In this document: positions 5,673 to 7,591 of the stretch, piece by piece | How positions within the stretch are numbered: position 1 is the stretch's first letter | Layout: each line of letters begins with the position of its first letter | Notes under the pieces: generated by a model | Seen by the model: only the letters and a program-made list of their open reading frames with translations | What the model was told of the DNA's origin: nothing | Databases searched by the model: none | Assembly (NCBI GenBank): GCA_937896115.1 | Contig: CALBLB010000320.1 | Span: forward strand, 1 to 7,591 | Direction of reading: 5' to 3' | DNA length: 7,591 nucleotides | Source: an uncultured Succinatimonas sp. | GTDB lineage: Bacteria > Pseudomonadota > Gammaproteobacteria > Enterobacterales > Succinivibrionaceae | Made by a program: the position numbers and the translations under genes

Positions 5673-5734
5673 AGTTTTTTCTAAACTTTTCGTTATAAAT
5701 TGTGCTAATTACCTGAAAAATAAAAGTTTACATT

Positions 5735-6571
5735 ATGGAAAAAGACAGAAGCTCTTTGTTCGAACGCATTGAAAAACTTTTGGCACTAAGTAAAAGTTCC
5801 AATCCTCATGAAGCTGCCGCCGCTTTGTCGCGAGCACAAAAGCTCATGAGTCTGCATGATATTTCTTATTCTGAGCTTAATACTCTGTCGATAGGTGAAA
5901 GCGATGCCGTACTGGTTCCCGGGCTTAAAACCAGAAATATATTAGGTACTATAGGCGCAATGGTCGGTAAATGCTTCGGTGTTTTTGCTTTTACCACCTC
6001 TACAGGAACTGCCGTAAGTAAACTTACCTTTATAGGACCCAAAGAGCGCTTGGAAAGTGCCGTATATGCTTGTGTTTTCCTGCAACGGCAGTTAAAAATT
6101 GCGATCAGTGAATTTAGGTGCAAAGAGAAGAAAAAACAAGAGCAACGTTATTTGGAAAGTTATCTTAAAGTCGTTAAAGATTTTTGTGTTTTAAGACCGG
6201 ATCTGCAGGATATCCCTGATTGGCTTTTGCCTAAAACTTTTGCTGAAATAAAGAAATACGATCTGGATAATGACGGAGCGAAGGTAGTTAAATCAAAAGT
6301 TGCCAAAGCGGTAAGAAATTATACGCAGGGATGGCTTGAGTCCGTATATCACAGCCTTGAAGAATTTGCAGGAGTTACTAAAGAAGAGCGTGAGGCTATG
6401 GATCGTTATGTCAGCGATAAGTATCCTTCGGTACATGATGTCGTGCAAAGACATAACAGTGCGTCTTTTGATTACTCGGCTTACACTCAAGGCTTGCAAG
6501 ACGGCAGTCAGGATGGAAAATTGCGTCAGGCAGTTAAGGGATCGCAGCAAACCAAAATGCTTGAATTCTGA
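5735..6571 (+). CDS. DUF2786 domain protein, function unknown
   Basis: A 278-residue soluble protein with no signal peptide or membrane helix. Residues about 8-45 (RIEKLLALSKSSNPHEAAAALSRAQKLMSLHDI, cited as positions 11-43) match the DUF2786 pattern of a K-LLALA-x-NP-HEA-AA-AQ-LM-H helical motif. The remainder resembles the region that usually follows in phage and prophage members: a GxMVGKCFGVFAF strand region (74-86), FIGPKERLESAVYACVFLQRQL (99-120), a basic segment (128-136), a GWLESV segment (199-204) and a C-terminal YTQGLQDGSQDG (250-261). An in-frame TGA at 5714-5716 fixes the start at 5735. There is no clear Shine-Dalgarno, and only AAAATAAAAG precedes it. No phage structural or integrase gene is visible nearby, so a prophage origin is only a possibility. 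Its base composition looks AT-richer than the tol genes. Function unknown. Confidence 0.8.
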   Translation: MEKDRSSLFERIEKLLALSKSSNPHEAAAALSRAQKLMSLHDISYSELNTLSIGESDAVLVPGLKTRNILGTIGAMVGKCFGVFAFTTSTGTAVSKLTFIGPKERLESAVYACVFLQRQLKIAISEFRCKEKKKQEQRYLESYLKVVKDFCVLRPDLQDIPDWLLPKTFAEIKKYDLDNDGAKVVKSKVAKAVRNYTQGWLESVYHSLEEFAGVTKEEREAMDRYVSDKYPSVHDVVQRHNSASFDYSAYTQGLQDGSQDGKLRQAVKGSQQTKMLEF

Positions 6572-6653
6572 TTGTGTGTTTTACACGATGTTTTCCAAAA
6601 CTTAAATCGGTCTTGAAAACGGAATTAGCGCACGAGATAAGGGACAAAAAAGT

Positions 6654-7591
6654 ATGGCGGATTTGATAAAAGATTTGCCTTTGGGAATACAAAATTTTCA
6701 TGAGTTAAGAGAGGATGATTTTTTTTATGTAGATAAAACCTCCTTAATTTATGAACTGGTAAAACCCAAAAAAGGTTTTTATTTTTTCTCCCGTCCCCGA
6801 CGCTTTGGCAAGACATTGGTTTTAAGTACCTTTGAATCGTTGTTTAAATACGGTCTGAAAGATTTTAAAGGCCTTGCCATAGAAAAACTCTGGACTGATG
6901 AGAAAAACTATCCTGTCATCAGACTGGATTTTACAAAATACTGCAATTTTCAAGATTTCAGTGCTTTTAAGGTCAACTTTGAGACCATGATAAAAAACGC
7001 CGTGGAGTCGGCAGGGCTTGAACTGCCCCCAAAAGAATGTGACTACGATCCTATAAGCTTCCGCTTTAAAAGTATGTTGGAGCGTAATCGAGAAATATCT
7101 CCTGTTTTGCTTATCGATGATTATGATGCTTTTTTAAACAGTGCATTAAAAAATCCTATACTGTTTGAAAACATTTACCGAGTACTGACAAATTTTTACC
7201 ACATATTAAAGTCAGTCAGCTCCTTTTGTCGTTTTTTCTTCATCACCAGCACCTGCATATACGATCGTCTGGGACTGTTTTCGTCAGGTGGTTATACAAA
7301 GCAGGAGGTACAGGAATACTTTACCCCTTACATAGAAAACGCCGCCAATATATTGCATTTAAGTTTTGACGAATGCTTTGCCAAAATGAAAAATTACTAC
7401 GGCGGTTTTTGTTTTGAAATGTACGGCAAACAACAGGTATTCAATCCTTGGTCTGTATTAAATTTCCTTGCCCATCCTGAAAAGGGTTTTTGCAACTATT
7501 GGCATAACTCAAAAGAACAAGCTGACGTACTTATGCAGTACGTCAAAGAGCACTGCCTAAAAAACCCCGAAGAATACGGGCAAGACCGTTT
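6654..7591 (+). CDS. AAA-ATPase-like protein (DUF1703/PDDEXK_9 type), 3' partial
   Basis: An open frame of 312 codons runs off the window end. The N-terminus, LPLGIQNFHELREDDFFYVDKTSLI, matches the AAA-ATPase-like family (Pfam AAA-ATPase_like), which usually carries a C-terminal PD-(D/E)XK nuclease-like domain, not yet reached here. The family P-loop variant SRPRRFGKT is at 46-54. The Walker B-like strand is VLLIDDYDAFL (151-161), where relatives normally have IDEYD. FFITS (195-199), GYTKQEVQEYFTPYI (213-227), YYGGFCF (248-254) and VFNPWSVLNFL (262-272) are recognisable later motifs. Between FFITS and GYTKQE the usual segment with FSxLNNLxDIS is largely missing. The start is fixed by a TAA at 6603-6605, with AAGGGA at 6639-6644 (spacing 9). 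Members often occur in many copies in gut bacteria; their role is unsettled. It lies 82 bases after the DUF2786 gene with no clear terminator between them. Confidence 0.85.
   Translation, partial: MADLIKDLPLGIQNFHELREDDFFYVDKTSLIYELVKPKKGFYFFSRPRRFGKTLVLSTFESLFKYGLKDFKGLAIEKLWTDEKNYPVIRLDFTKYCNFQDFSAFKVNFETMIKNAVESAGLELPPKECDYDPISFRFKSMLERNREISPVLLIDDYDAFLNSALKNPILFENIYRVLTNFYHILKSVSSFCRFFFITSTCIYDRLGLFSSGGYTKQEVQEYFTPYIENAANILHLSFDECFAKMKNYYGGFCFEMYGKQQVFNPWSVLNFLAHPEKGFCNYWHNSKEQADVLMQYVKEHCLKNPEEYGQDR

Larger units (their letters stand above)
5596..5734. other. Divergent intergenic region, AT-rich
   Basis: These 139 bases separate the start codons of the isomerase gene and the DUF2786 gene and must hold both promoters. 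Besides the - strand promoter and the operator candidate, there is a 6-bp inverted repeat (AAGTTT 5672-5677 with AAACTT 5683-5688). There is also ATTGTGCTAA (5699-5708), which repeats exactly the ten bases around the extended -10 candidate before tolB. A TATAAA lies at 5694-5699, but no matching -35 is found for the + strand, so I do not call a promoter there. Confidence 0.6.

Noticed and set aside
5667..5699. + strand promoter TTGAGA (5667-5672) with TATAAA (5694-5699)
   Set aside because: The spacing is 21 bases, too long for a sigma-70 promoter, and no better -35 was found for that -10.
6572..6653. Terminator between the DUF2786 gene and the AAA-ATPase-like gene
   Set aside because: Only a 4-bp stem (6576-6586) and a 6-bp stem with a 19-base loop are present, without a T-run. 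Neither resembles a working terminator.
5735..7591. A new anti-phage defence system made of the DUF2786 and AAA-ATPase-like genes
   Set aside because: Neither protein shows a known effector or sensor domain within the window, the second gene is incomplete, and there is no defence-island context to support it.

Overview
The window reads as a Gammaproteobacterial chromosome segment. It carries the Tol-Pal cell-envelope operon in the classical gammaproteobacterial order (tolQ-tolR-tolA-tolB-pal-cpoB), followed by three less conserved genes. The pairing with a long RpiB/LacAB-family isomerase, a DUF2786 protein and an AAA-ATPase-like/PD-(D/E)XK-type gene resembles gut or rumen Succinivibrionaceae (Aeromonadales). 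That placement is inference from family content and was not tested by a search. The first 22 bases are leftover Illumina adapter, so this is an end of a draft or metagenome-assembled contig.

Bases 23-4919 (+ strand) hold the Tol-Pal system. TolQ (5' end missing) and TolR form the proton-driven inner-membrane motor. TolA spans the periplasm. TolB and the lipoprotein Pal are the periplasmic and outer-membrane partners. CpoB links the machine to peptidoglycan synthesis during constriction. tolQ/tolR overlap by one base and tolR/tolA by four. tolA and tolB are separated by 92 bases containing a strong hairpin and an extended -10 promoter candidate. A small intrinsic terminator or attenuator lies between pal and cpoB. 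TolQ has an unusual Gln-rich cytoplasmic tail of about 110 residues. cpoB is broken by one missing base near 4771-4774, and its C-terminus continues intact in the next frame.

Bases 4918-5595 hold a bidirectional terminator and, on the - strand, a sugar-phosphate isomerase of the long RpiB/LacA/LacB type. Its upstream region (5596-5734) contains a promoter candidate overlapped by a LacI/GalR/PurR-like operator centred on a perfect 10-bp palindrome.

Bases 5735-7591 (+ strand) look AT-richer and more accessory: a DUF2786 protein of unknown function, then the 5' part of an AAA-ATPase-like gene running off the window. The latter has an altered Walker B motif and appears to lack a segment that most relatives have. 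I see no RNA genes, CRISPR, IS elements or tRNAs, and no convincing new multi-gene system. The points most worth checking are the TolQ tail, the cpoB frameshift, the operator at the isomerase and the shortened ATPase.
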